This document shows positions 56,465-64,000 of a DNA stretch of 64,000 nucleotides, one piece after another. Source of the DNA: Streptomyces sp. SID12501 (GTDB taxonomy: Bacteria; Actinomycetota; Actinomycetes; Streptomycetales; Streptomycetaceae); assembly GCF_010550245.1 (NCBI RefSeq), contig NZ_JAAGLU010000047.1:1-64000 (forward strand), given 5' to 3'. A program made the position numbers and the translations under genes. The notes under the pieces were generated by a model. The model had not been told where the DNA came from. It saw only the letters and a list, made by a program, of their open reading frames with translations, and ran no database searches. The stretch's first letter is position 1. Every line of letters begins with the position of its first letter.

Positions 56465-57580
56465 CTACCGGCGCGGTCGGGACGGCGTTCCGGGCCGGGA
56501 CAGCAGGGTCTCGTAGCGCTCGGCCTGCCCGCGTTCCGCCCAGTCCCACACGACGCCGCCGGCGCGGGCCGGCTGCGGAGGCTGGGGTGGGCGCAGTCTG
56601 GCGTTCTCGGCCAGACGCAGGATGTGGGGGCGTTCGTCCTGGCAAGCCAGCAGTTCCCGGCTGTCGGTGAGGGCGGCGAAGGATGCCGCGGCACGCAGGA
56701 ACGGGCGGGCCCATGCCGGGATCGGGTGCACGGCGCAGCCGTCGGTGTAGCGGGCGGGGTCGTGGAAGGCGAGGGTGGTCGCGTCAGGGCCGAGGTCTTC
56801 GGCGCGGACGGTGAGGAGTTGCTGGAACGACGCGCCGGTGAGCAGCGTGGTGGCCAGGGCGGCGGCCAGCCGGGGGTGCGCGGTTGCCTGGTGGATTCTG
56901 CGGGTGATCCCGCGTACGGCTGCCTGGGTGAGGGGGCGTGGCGGCGGCCGGTGGCGCCAGTCGATCGGTGCCGGCGTGCACGGGCCGGTGCAGGGCTGGG
57001 TGCTGTCGTAGGAGACGAGGCGGTCCAGGGCGGGGATGGTCATCCAGCGGACCGCAGACGCGGTCGGGGTCTGCGCCAAGGGCTGGGGGCCAGTCGCTGC
57101 GGGTGTGCCGCCGTAGTAGTGGCTGCGGGCGGTGTCCAGGTCGCTGGTGACGGTGTGGGGCACGGGGTGCAGGGCCCGGTGGAGCGCGATGGTCAGGTGG
57201 GGGCGGTGGCAGACCAGGGTCAGGGGGATGCCGGTGGTGTCGCGCAGGTGCAGGAGGCACTCGATGCGGCGTGCGGTGAGCCGGTGGGCGCGCAGGACGG
57301 TGAGCCGGGCGGCAGGCAGGGCGGCGATCCAGGCGGTGGCGGCCTCCCACGCGGGCTGTCGGCCTGCGGGGAAGCGGCCTGGCAGTAACGGCGGCTTGCC
57401 CAGGGCCGCGAGGAGGTCGTGGGCGAGAGCGGTGTCACTGGTGGTGCCCGGTCCGGGGTGCAGGGTGATCCGGCCGGCGGCGGGATCGTGGGCTGCCAGG
57501 GCGGTGTGGGTGTGGGCGACGTCGTCGTACCGGTCCATGACCAGGGCGACGGGCGGCGCGGCACGGTGGGTGGCGTTCAT
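56465..57580 (-). CDS. Third transposon protein, integrase-like C-terminal region
   Basis: 371 residues from ATG 57580, overlapping the ATPase stop (ATGA), so it is the last gene of a three-gene transposition operon. The N-terminal half is mixed alpha/beta without a known motif (ALVMDRYDDVAHTHTAL). The C-terminal half (HPRLAAALATTLLTGASFQQ, LLTVRAEDLGPDATTLAF, HPIPAWARPFLRAAASF) follows the helix-turn pattern of a tyrosine recombinase catalytic domain, but the first arginine of the R..HxxR set (GLRxGE in active enzymes) is replaced (GASFQQ). It may be a DNA-binding target selector in the place of TniQ rather than an active recombinase. This is an inference from pattern only. Confidence 0.7.
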   Translation of the reverse strand: MNATHRAAPPVALVMDRYDDVAHTHTALAAHDPAAGRITLHPGPGTTSDTALAHDLLAALGKPPLLPGRFPAGRQPAWEAATAWIAALPAARLTVLRAHRLTARRIECLLHLRDTTGIPLTLVCHRPHLTIALHRALHPVPHTVTSDLDTARSHYYGGTPAATGPQPLAQTPTASAVRWMTIPALDRLVSYDSTQPCTGPCTPAPIDWRHRPPPRPLTQAAVRGITRRIHQATAHPRLAAALATTLLTGASFQQLLTVRAEDLGPDATTLAFHDPARYTDGCAVHPIPAWARPFLRAAASFAALTDSRELLACQDERPHILRLAENARLRPPQPPQPARAGGVVWDWAERGQAERYETLLSRPGTPSRPRR

Positions 57581-58320
57581 GCGAGGCGGCTGAAGGCCCA
57601 GCGCAGCAGTTCCTGATCCACCACGGAGCGTTCCGTGCGGGCCAGGGCGGTACGGGCATGGGCGGTCAGTTGTGCCCACGCGCGGAAGTTGCCGTGCGCG
57701 GCGTGCTGGTCGGCGAAGGCGATGTCGTCGGGGTCGGCGTCGGCCCAGACCGGGTGGAACAGCGGAATCACCTCAAGGACCTCGGCGGGGGTGAGGCGGG
57801 TGAAGTGTTGCCAGATGAAGACGCGGGAGGACAGCATCGGTTCGCGGCGCAGCACGGTGTGGCAGCCCTCGCCGCCGACGAAGATGATCGCGAGCTGGGT
57901 TGAGGGTTCGTCCCACAGGTAGCGGAAGTATTCGAACGCCTCCCCGTTGAGCCACTGGGCCTCGTCGACGAGGAAGGTGCGGGGGCGTTCGGCCAGGGCG
58001 GTTTTCAGCAGGCGGTCGAACTCACTGGGGTGGCGCGGCGGTTCGCCTGCCAGGTCGAGCGCGGTGAACAGTTCGTAGCGCACCGCGCGGGCGGTAGGCC
58101 GGGCCCGGAAGGTGATCTTGCGGACGTCCTCGCCGGGTTCGAGTTCGCGCAGGCAGATGTTGACGGCAAGGGTCTTGCCGAAGCCGGCGCCGCCGTGGAT
58201 GCACATCATGGCGCGGGCGGCGACGGTGTCGGTGATGTTCTCCCGCGCGGTGAGCAGGGCGCGGGTGGTGACCACGGAGGCGTCGGGCAGGTCGACGTAC
58301 TGGTAGGTGGCCGCGGTCAC
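57577..58320 (-). CDS. AAA ATPase of transposition (TniB/TnsC type)
   Basis: 247 residues. Walker A GGAGFGKT, Walker B TFLVDEAQWL, sensor-like IIFVGGEG, and an Arg-rich C-terminal part. TniB/TnsC/MuB-like ATPases select the target and activate the transposase. It sits between the transposase and the third protein with 4-nt overlaps on both sides. A second, related ATPase is found in decayed form at 60.1-60.7 kb. Confidence 0.88.
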   Translation of the reverse strand: MTAATYQYVDLPDASVVTTRALLTARENITDTVAARAMMCIHGGAGFGKTLAVNICLRELEPGEDVRKITFRARPTARAVRYELFTALDLAGEPPRHPSEFDRLLKTALAERPRTFLVDEAQWLNGEAFEYFRYLWDEPSTQLAIIFVGGEGCHTVLRREPMLSSRVFIWQHFTRLTPAEVLEVIPLFHPVWADADPDDIAFADQHAAHGNFRAWAQLTAHARTALARTERSVVDQELLRWAFSRLA

Positions 58321-59987
58321 GAGGCGTCTCCGTCTTTGTCGGTGGTGGGACGTGCGGCCCGCCCGTCGGGGCCGTCCGGAGCGGGAGCGGAATCACGGTC
58401 GGACGGGAGCGGGTTGGGCCGGTCTGGCGTGGTCAGCGCGGCCAGGGAAGCAGGGGTACGCCACCCGGCCGGCGGCGCGGCGGGCGGGATGAGGTCCGGC
58501 AGCGACAGCTGCGACAGGTCGGTGTCGGTGGCCTGGGAGAGTTCGGCCTCGGCCTGCGCGGTGGTCAACGCACCGAGCCGCTGAGGGGCCTCGGGCTGGT
58601 TCACGGCGGCGTAGCGCTCGCGCTGGGAAGCCTCCAGGTCCTTCTTGAGGCGGCGGGTGCGGGCGGCCCGTGCTCGCCGTACGGCGCTGACCTGTTCCTC
58701 GGTGGCCCGGTCGGCCAGATCTGCGGGGCCGAGGTAGCGGCCGGTGGCCGCGTGGTAGACCTCGATCCGGTGGTCGTGGTGGGGCATGAAGCGGACCCGG
58801 ACCTGGATACCGGCCTGACCGGTCATCCACGCTCCCACGTAGTCGCGTTTCCTGAAGCGGACTCCGCGGGTGGTCAGCGTGCGGGTGCCGGCGTCCTCCA
58901 GGGTGAACGTCCACAGATCGGCGACCGGCACGTCCCGCAGCGGGGTGGGATCGTCCTGCCACGCCTCAAGCGGGGTCCTGCCCCGCAACGGCGCGGGCAG
59001 ATGTTCGGTGTTCCACCAGAGCGTCCAGGCCAGCAGCCGGGCGGTGAAGTCCTCGAAACTGAGCAGCATCTCGTCCTTCGGGCGGGAAGAGCGTTTGCCG
59101 GGGCGCGGCTGGCGGGCGTAGCCGGGCAGCGCGGCCAGGAACATGCTCTCCACCGCCCGGTTGAGGCCCTCCACGGTGCCCTTGAGGTGGGGGGTGTAGG
59201 CGGGCAGGTCCTCCACCGTCACGTCCAGGAGATCGAACGCGGCCGTCACCGTCCTCGACAGGAAGTCCTTGCCTCGGTCCACCCGTACTTTCTCCGGCAG
59301 GCCGCCGAACGGGCCGTAGGGGTCCTCGCGCAGGACCGCGGAACGCAGTGCGGACAGCACCGACTCCCGCGACGGATCCCCCGGTGTGACCGCGACACCC
59401 GTGATCGCGTTGGTCGCGCAGTCGGTGAACCACGTGATCCATGGCCTGCGGGCGGTGCCGTCGACGTCGACCAGCACCGGGGCCTGCATGTGGTCGCTCT
59501 CCCATGCCTGGTTGCGCCAGCCCCGCGGCCGGGCCAGGAACACATCGTGCTTGCGCGCCGCCCGCTCCCCTCCCACAAGCCCTGCCCGCTCCCCGGGCGT
59601 CAGGTCCCGGCGGATCGCGCGGTGCAGCGTCGTCAGCGACGGTGCGTCCGCAGGCGGAGACGTCCGAGCGGCACGGAGGACCAGTTCGCGATGGACGGCC
59701 CGCACGTTCCCCTTCCACAGTGCCAACAGCCCACGGACTTCAGGCGTGATCGTGAACGTCGCACCGGCCCGGGTACGGGTGCCAGGATCGCCGGCCGCGG
59801 CCTCATCGTTCTCAGCCGCGGCCAGCCACCGCCACACCGTGCGCTCCGCCACCCCCAACGCGTCTGCAGCCACCCGCACATGACCCGCTGTCAGCTTCTT
59901 CCCCGCCCGCAGAGCGAGCAGCCGCCGGACCGCGCAGTGCCGTCCTCGACGCCGCAGGCAACCCGCCGCCTGCGCGGACGGCGTCAC
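58317..59987 (-). CDS. DDE transposase (TniA/Mu type)
   Basis: 556 residues. N-terminal HTH (RRLLALRAGKKLTAGHVRVA, then ALGVAERTVWRWL), a second helical domain, an rve-type catalytic core with the three acids recognisable in WESDHMQAP, VRVDRGKDF and LKGTVEGLNR, and a Mu-type C-terminal beta-barrel (GVRFRKRDYVGAWM). This is the transposase of a Tn5053/Tn7-like element. GTG start with GGAGG close upstream; its leader contains ACTGACATGG, the complement of a sequence in the repeat cluster at 61404-61553. Confidence 0.9.
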   Translation of the reverse strand: MTPSAQAAGCLRRRGRHCAVRRLLALRAGKKLTAGHVRVAADALGVAERTVWRWLAAAENDEAAAGDPGTRTRAGATFTITPEVRGLLALWKGNVRAVHRELVLRAARTSPPADAPSLTTLHRAIRRDLTPGERAGLVGGERAARKHDVFLARPRGWRNQAWESDHMQAPVLVDVDGTARRPWITWFTDCATNAITGVAVTPGDPSRESVLSALRSAVLREDPYGPFGGLPEKVRVDRGKDFLSRTVTAAFDLLDVTVEDLPAYTPHLKGTVEGLNRAVESMFLAALPGYARQPRPGKRSSRPKDEMLLSFEDFTARLLAWTLWWNTEHLPAPLRGRTPLEAWQDDPTPLRDVPVADLWTFTLEDAGTRTLTTRGVRFRKRDYVGAWMTGQAGIQVRVRFMPHHDHRIEVYHAATGRYLGPADLADRATEEQVSAVRRARAARTRRLKKDLEASQRERYAAVNQPEAPQRLGALTTAQAEAELSQATDTDLSQLSLPDLIPPAAPPAGWRTPASLAALTTPDRPNPLPSDRDSAPAPDGPDGRAARPTTDKDGDAS

Positions 59988-60087
59988 CGTCCTCCATGTC
60001 AGTTCCCCTCGCGCGGTGGGACGTCGTGTACGTGCCGGGTGCCGGGCGCATGCGATCGCCCTTCCGTCTCCTGCCGGAGCGTCTGGT

Positions 60088-61321
60088 TCACAGCGGCGGC
60101 GCGACCCTGCGCAGCAGCCGCCCCAGCAAAGCCCGGTCGACGGCCGCGTCAGCGGTGGTCAGCAGCGCGTTCTGCAGATGCGCGGTCAAGGCGGCCCACG
60201 TGCGGAACGTGCCGTGGGCGCACGACCGGTCGATCCACGCCAGATCCGGGGCCGCGACAGTACGCCACAGCGGATGGAAGCCGTTCACCACGGCCGCCAC
60301 TTCCGCCGCGGACAGGCGCGGAACCTCCTGCCACGCACCGACCCTCGATGCCAGCTGCGGCAGCCGGGACAGCGCCCGCTCGCTGCCCGCCCCGCACAGC
60401 ACCAGCGTGATCCGCGTACCAGGGTGATCCCACAGGCTCTGCAGGTACTCCAGGCACGGCGCAGACAGGCGCTGCGCCTCATCGACCACCAGCACCCGCG
60501 CCTCACCCAGAGCCCCCGCGACTACGGCGTCAGCCCGCGCCGACGTGTGTGGGAAGCGGCCCGGCAGCGCCAGAGCGTCGAACACCGCCCGCCGCATGCC
60601 GGCCACCGACGGGCGCACCGGCACCGGCACCCACGTCACCTTCCAGCCCGGGGGCACCTCGTGCAGCGCCATCCGCACGGCCACGGTCTTGCCCCGGCCC
60701 GGGTCGCCGAACACACACCGCACCCTGAGCCGCCATCGCCTGCCCGACCGCCTCGGCCACCGCCCGCACCCACGACGTCCCCACCAACCGCGCTCCGGCC
60801 GGCAACACCACACCCGCCACCGCACCGCCCTCCCCCGACGGCAGGACCGCGGACGCCACCGGCGCGGGGTGCGGCGGCCGGCGCGCAGCCGCCTTCGCCC
60901 CGCCGTCCTCACGCGTCCCGGCCAGCGCAAGGTCAGCCAGCGCCTGCCGTGTCCGCTGCTCCTCCCGCTCCCGCCGCACCACCCGGTACAGCGACGCCAG
61001 CGAGGGCACCTCTCCCCCGGCATCCTTCAAATGCCGGTGCAGCACCGACACGTTCCCGCCCGCCTGCGCCAGCACCTCCCACGCATGGTCGGACAACTCC
61101 AGCCGGGCCCGCGGCCTGCGCTCCACACGGCCCTCCGTCCGCGCCGCGTCCAGCCACCGCCACACCGTGCGCGCATTCACCCCACCGACCTGCGCGCCCG
61201 CCCGCACGTGCGCCGTGGTCAACGCCCCGGCCGCATCGAGCTCCAGCAGCCGCGCCACCAACACCGGCCTGGACACCCTCAACCCCGCCGTGACCTCACC
61301 CCACACGCCCGGCTCTCCCAC
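60088..61321 (-). pseudogene. Collapsed TniA-TniB fusion, frameshifted
   Basis: From GTG 61321 the first frame shows a transposase N-terminus (ARLLELDAAGALTTAHVRAG, NARTVWRWLDAA; SDHAWEVLAQAGGNVSVLHR) that matches the HTH of the transposase at 58.3-60.0 kb. It then jumps, with no catalytic core, to the start of an AAA ATPase (SWVRAVAEAVGQAMAAQGAV). At a short GTGTGTGT run near 60,720 the frame changes and the ATPase continues: FGDPGRGKT (Walker A), ARVLVVDEAQRLSAPC (Walker B), to the stop at 60088. It is a deletion derivative of a second tniAB pair plus a frameshift, therefore probably inactive; a slippery-site product is an alternative. Confidence 0.7.
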
Positions 61322-61403
61322 CCCACACCCTTCCGACGCACACCCCCGACGCCGACCACCGTGCCATCAACCGGCCCCCGAAAGATCAGAAGTGCCGTTC
61401 CCA

Positions 61404-61553
61404 TGACAGCGGAACAGGCAAGGGTGTACCGGCCCATGACAGCCACCACGGCACCACACACCGCCCCATGTCAGTGACTCCCCACACCCAAGACCCCACC
61501 AACAGCGAAAACACCCCGACCTGACATGCCGTCACTGACACAACCCACTGACA
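61404..61553. repeat. Cluster of TGACA/TGTCA repeats, putative transposon end
   Basis: Six copies in 150 bases: TGACA at 61404, 61437, 61522, 61536 and 61549, and the inverted TGTCA at 61469. The first two share CCCATGACAGC at 33-bp spacing. Tn5053/Tn7-like elements have TGTnA ends with several transposase sites in short subterminal repeats. The cluster lies upstream of the decayed TniA-TniB gene, where such an end is expected. The exact terminus and the opposite end were not found. Confidence 0.55.
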
Positions 61554-61955
61554 CCAAACCGGCACATCGCACACTGCCGGCCGATACGCGCGGTCGCCTT
61601 CCCGTCCTTGCGGTCCCCGGAGTCGTCGATCACCAGCACCCCGCCCGGGTGCGGCGCGGTCGCCGGGTCGGAACGCAGCAACTCCACCCGGCGGGCGTTG
61701 ACCCGCTCGTGGTCCCACGTCGACTCGGACAGGAAGAACTGCAGCCGCTGTGCTGCCGGGTGCTGGGCGCCGACGACGGGCTCAGTGCCAGCCAGGCAGG
61801 TCAGCGTCTTGCTTGCGGTCTCGCGGCTGCAGCAGCCCCGCGAGGTACTCCCGGAACCCGCGGCGCTGTGCCAGTGTGGAGAAGAGGTCATCGAAGCGTT
61901 CGGCGCAGGCTTCCAGCGGGCCCGGAGCGGGTGGACACGGCACACGACGGGTCAT
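61545..61955 (-). pseudogene. IS701-family transposase, N-terminal relic with frameshift
   Basis: From ATG 61955: ERFDDLFSTLAQRRGFREYL, AGLLQPRD, then a frameshift at about 61830-61850, after which LAGTEPVVGAQHPAAQRLQF, FLSESTWDHERVNARR and VLVIDDSGDRKDGKATARIG follow in the other frame. These are the N-terminal blocks of IS701-type DDE transposases. The sequence ends about 400 bases in, before the rest of the catalytic domain. Confidence 0.72.
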
Positions 61956-62079
61956 CACAAGCTCCCCGGGCAGCGAAGCGACGTTCCTCTCACCGGCCCA
62001 ATACGAGTCTGACCCGCCGTCAACAAACCACCGCTAGTGACCTTCCTGCTGCGCGCGCTGGTGCTGCTGCTGGAATCGG

Positions 62080-62748
62080 TCAAGAAGGCCTGACCGCCGA
62101 TACGGCGGTGACGGTCACGGTGTCGTCGCACTCGGCGAACTGCCCGTCATCCAGGGCCACCTGGTGCGCCCCGGCCCCCGGCAGCCGGACGACCATCGTG
62201 GGATACACCACGGGCGCCGAACCGGACACGCAGTATCCGTCGGCCTCTCCCTGCACCTGCACGAACGTCAGCTCTACCCACGCCTTGCCGCCGGGGGCCA
62301 CCTTCACCGGCGCCGCGGCTCCGGTCGGCTTGACAGTGAGCGGCACGTTCATCTCGGGAGAGCCGTTCCCGGCGCCGGCCACCGTGGGGTGCCCCTTGAG
62401 GACGCACGTCCGTCCGGACACGTTGGTGAACTCGACGACGGCCGCCCCGGTCCCCGTACCGGCCGGCCGCACGGCGGCCTGACGGGCGGTCGCCTTCAGA
62501 CTGCCCGCCGAACAGGTCGCCGCCGAACCGCCCGGAGCGGGTGCGGACGACGGGGCCGCGGAGGACCCGGGCCGGGAGACGGAGGGCGTCGAGGAGGAGG
62601 CCGCTGAGCTGACAGCCCCGGACGGCGTGACGCCCCCGCCTCCGGTGTCCGCACCGCCCCCACCGGGCTGACATCCCGCCACCGCCAGCGCCGCCGAGAC
62701 CACGACGACCGCCACCACCGAACCACGCATTCCGTTCACGTAACGCAT
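62080..62748 (-). CDS. Secreted lipoprotein, DUF4232-type
   Basis: 222 residues from ATG 62748 (GGGGGA 4-5 nt upstream). Signal peptide with lipobox LAVAGC (Cys26), a low-complexity Gly/Ser/Pro linker (about 28-75), then a beta-rich domain (AAVVEFTNVSGRTCVLKGHP; VELTFVQVQG; YPTMVVRLPG) typical of DUF4232 proteins of actinomycetes. It should be anchored to the outer face of the membrane. Function unknown; there is no link to the neighbouring mobile DNA except position. The last codons include a perfect 7-bp hairpin (62093-62109). Confidence 0.86.
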   Translation of the reverse strand: MRYVNGMRGSVVAVVVVSAALAVAGCQPGGGGADTGGGGVTPSGAVSSAASSSTPSVSRPGSSAAPSSAPAPGGSAATCSAGSLKATARQAAVRPAGTGTGAAVVEFTNVSGRTCVLKGHPTVAGAGNGSPEMNVPLTVKPTGAAAPVKVAPGGKAWVELTFVQVQGEADGYCVSGSAPVVYPTMVVRLPGAGAHQVALDDGQFAECDDTVTVTAVSAVRPS

Positions 62749-62934
62749 GCTGTCCCCCGAGTCCCAGATGTCCGGAACACGGCTCCTCGCCGCCCCCCGT
62801 CGAACCAGACACAACCGTCGAGCCAGCAGTTCTCCCTCCCTCCCACCTGTGACCCACCAGTGACGAAACTTTCGCCTGAGTGACGAGCTGTTCGTAACGC
62901 TGCTCCGTAGACCGTTCCACCGCTTGTGCTGGTG

Positions 62935-63141
62935 CTACATGCCTGGGTCCGTCAGGGCGTCGTTGGCAGGGATCTTGCCTCTGGTCTTCACGTTGACGGC
63001 GTAAAGGGTTCCGGCCAGGCTGCCGAAATAGATTGTTCCGTTGGCGACGACAAGGGTGCCCAGAACTTCGTCGTCGTTGGCGAACGTCCAAGCGGTCAAC
63101 AGCAGCTGTCCGCCACTGTAGGGCCGAGGCCGGCCTGCCAC
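62935..63141 (-). pseudogene. Beta-propeller (PQQ-like repeat) protein fragment
   Basis: 68 codons ending at 62935. FANDDEVLGTLVVANGTIYF and GSLAGTLYAVNVKTRGKI form one blade of a PQQ/WD-like propeller, as in the extracellular part of some Streptomyces Ser/Thr kinases. The rest of such a protein is not found upstream, so this is the tail of a deleted gene. Confidence 0.5.
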
Positions 63142-63197
63142 TCGTGCAGCAGCCTTGCGCTAGGCGGACCCATGCACATACTGCGCCACACCCGCGA

Positions 63198-63271
63198 CAC
63201 CACGACGACAGCCACCCAACGACCACCACCAGGACCACGCGCCGCACCGTCACCACGACGACAGCCACCCA
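63198..63271. repeat. Two copies of a 21-bp direct repeat
   Basis: CACCACGACGACAGCCACCC plus one A at 63198-63218 and again at 63251-63271, 53 bases apart start to start. The region is non-coding. It may come from slippage or be an iteron-like site; two copies only. Confidence 0.5.
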
Positions 63272-63330
63272 GCGATCAGCAAAGGCTGGGAGCCGCAGCC
63301 GCAGGCCCTGACGACCCTTTGAGCTCTGCT

Positions 63331-63630
63331 TCACATGCCTCGAACCGAGATCATCTGGTCCACGGATTTCTGAACCTTCGGCAGGAACGCCGCAATGGTC
63401 TCGCTAGTGGGTTCCTCACCGAGCAGGTCCAGAGCGGTCGCGCGGGTGAGGACGATGTCGGGCTGGTAGACCAGGCCTGCGGCCCACACGTCCAACTCCG
63501 CTTCGGTGCCCCCGTCGTCGCCGGGACCGTAGTGGATGTACAGAACGGGGAGCTCAGCGGAAGAGCCCAAAAGGGTACGGATGTCTGCAACGGTGACCTG
63601 CGGCGCTGGCCTGTCGACGGTCGGTTCCAT
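63331..63630 (-). CDS. Small acidic hypothetical protein
   Basis: 99 residues from ATG 63630: VTVADIRTLLGSSAELPVLY, IHYGPGDDGGTEAELDVWA, LVYQPDIVLTRATALDLLGE. Soluble, acidic, mixed alpha/beta, with good codon bias for the region. No family is recognised. It is not coupled to a neighbour. Confidence 0.6.
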   Translation of the reverse strand: MEPTVDRPAPQVTVADIRTLLGSSAELPVLYIHYGPGDDGGTEAELDVWAAGLVYQPDIVLTRATALDLLGEEPTSETIAAFLPKVQKSVDQMISVRGM

Positions 63631-64000
63631 GGTGTGACGCTCCTCCGGCTGATAGTTGAGTCAGCCTATGTCCGCTGCGGCGATCAAGGTTCAGCATCAC
63701 GGGACAGCGGCCCTGGCCGATGCCGATCCTCTTGGCTCACCGGTTCGGCGACGTCGTCCTGGTCCTGGTCGCGGGTGTCCATGAGCCCGTCGTTTTCTGG
63801 GCTGGCGGGCCGGGTCAGGGCGTACGGAAGCACGGTGCGCGAGCTCCACCTCACAGGCTCACACCCTCATAGGGCACCGCGTCTACCTGAGTAAAGGCCT
63901 GTGGGCCTGATAGACCTCACAGCGTGACAGGGGCCCGTGACACTGTTCCGGGGCGCGGGTGGAGCGGGCGCCGGCTGCCCCGGGAACGCAGATGGATGGA
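63631..64000. other. Gap at the right edge
   Basis: About 370 bases. The first 20 hold the upstream region of the 63630 gene. A minus-strand frame from GTG 63854 to a stop at 63684 encodes 56 residues with an acidic DTRDQDQDDVAEPVSQEDRH segment; it may be a small gene or the tail of one, but there is no further support. No gene runs clearly off the right end. Confidence 0.35.

Noticed and set aside
62093..62109. Perfect 7-bp hairpin as a terminator
   Set aside because: It lies inside the last codons of the lipoprotein gene, has a very short stem and no T tract; it may be chance.

Overview
The window looks like an accessory arm of a linear replicon from Streptomyces or a close relative: a linear plasmid or a subtelomeric chromosome region. 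The grounds are high GC with third-position GC bias in every real gene, GTG/TTG starts, long runs of 4-nt GTGA/ATGA overlaps, a telomere-maintenance pair (tap-tpg), a second tpg-like gene, a truncated second tap, and many broken transposases and helicases. No telomere, rRNA, tRNA or CRISPR array is visible.

Layout. 1-7.5 kb: SF2 helicase genes (one cut by the window edge, one truncated copy, one split by an in-frame TAG) and a small unknown gene. 7.8-37.6 kb: one leftward biosynthetic operon of twelve genes, mostly translationally coupled. In transcription order it encodes an MFS transporter, a KS-AT-ACP PKS, an ACP-aminotransferase-flavin monooxygenase-C-PCP megasynthase, a free-standing C domain with a docking domain, a thioesterase fused to a flavin reductase, KAS III, ACP, KAS II, an A-PCP, a C-A-PCP-C-A-PCP-TE, a PCP-A and a C-A-PCP-reductase. 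37.7-41.6 kb: an ISAs1-type transposase relic and a LuxR/LAL regulator. 41.8-47.4 kb: a rightward, partly decayed second arm (truncated MFS, MbtH, broken NRPS, luciferase-like monooxygenase, broken PCP gene, AT-less KS). A bipartite motif (GTTACGTTACGAAA, 12-13 nt, GTTACTACGGAT) precedes both arms and is probably the cluster regulator's site.

How the genes may work together. No ketoreductase is present, so a 3-oxoacyl chain made by KAS III and/or the KS-AT-ACP module would keep its keto group. The aminotransferase would make a 3-amino acid and the monooxygenase domain could add a 2-hydroxyl, with FMNH2 from the fused flavin reductase. The adenylation pockets I read by eye are Val-like (PCP-A), Val/Ile-like then Asp (TE-terminated synthetase), Thr-like (A-PCP) and Pro-like (reductase-terminated synthetase). 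A 3-amino-2-hydroxyacyl-Val-Val/Ile-Asp peptide is the same type as the aminopeptidase inhibitor amastatin. This is an inference. The Thr- and Pro-type enzymes and the second release domain are not explained by it.

47.4-64 kb: a UvrD-type helicase fragment, tpg, tap and a small upstream gene; IS110 relic; ribbon-helix-helix gene; truncated tap; an OLD-family nuclease with a frameshift at a G6 tract; an orphan tpg-like gene; a transposon with DDE transposase, AAA ATPase and a third protein with an integrase-like tail; a decayed fused copy of the same system with clustered TGACA repeats; an IS701-type relic; a lipoprotein; a beta-propeller fragment; and a small unknown gene.
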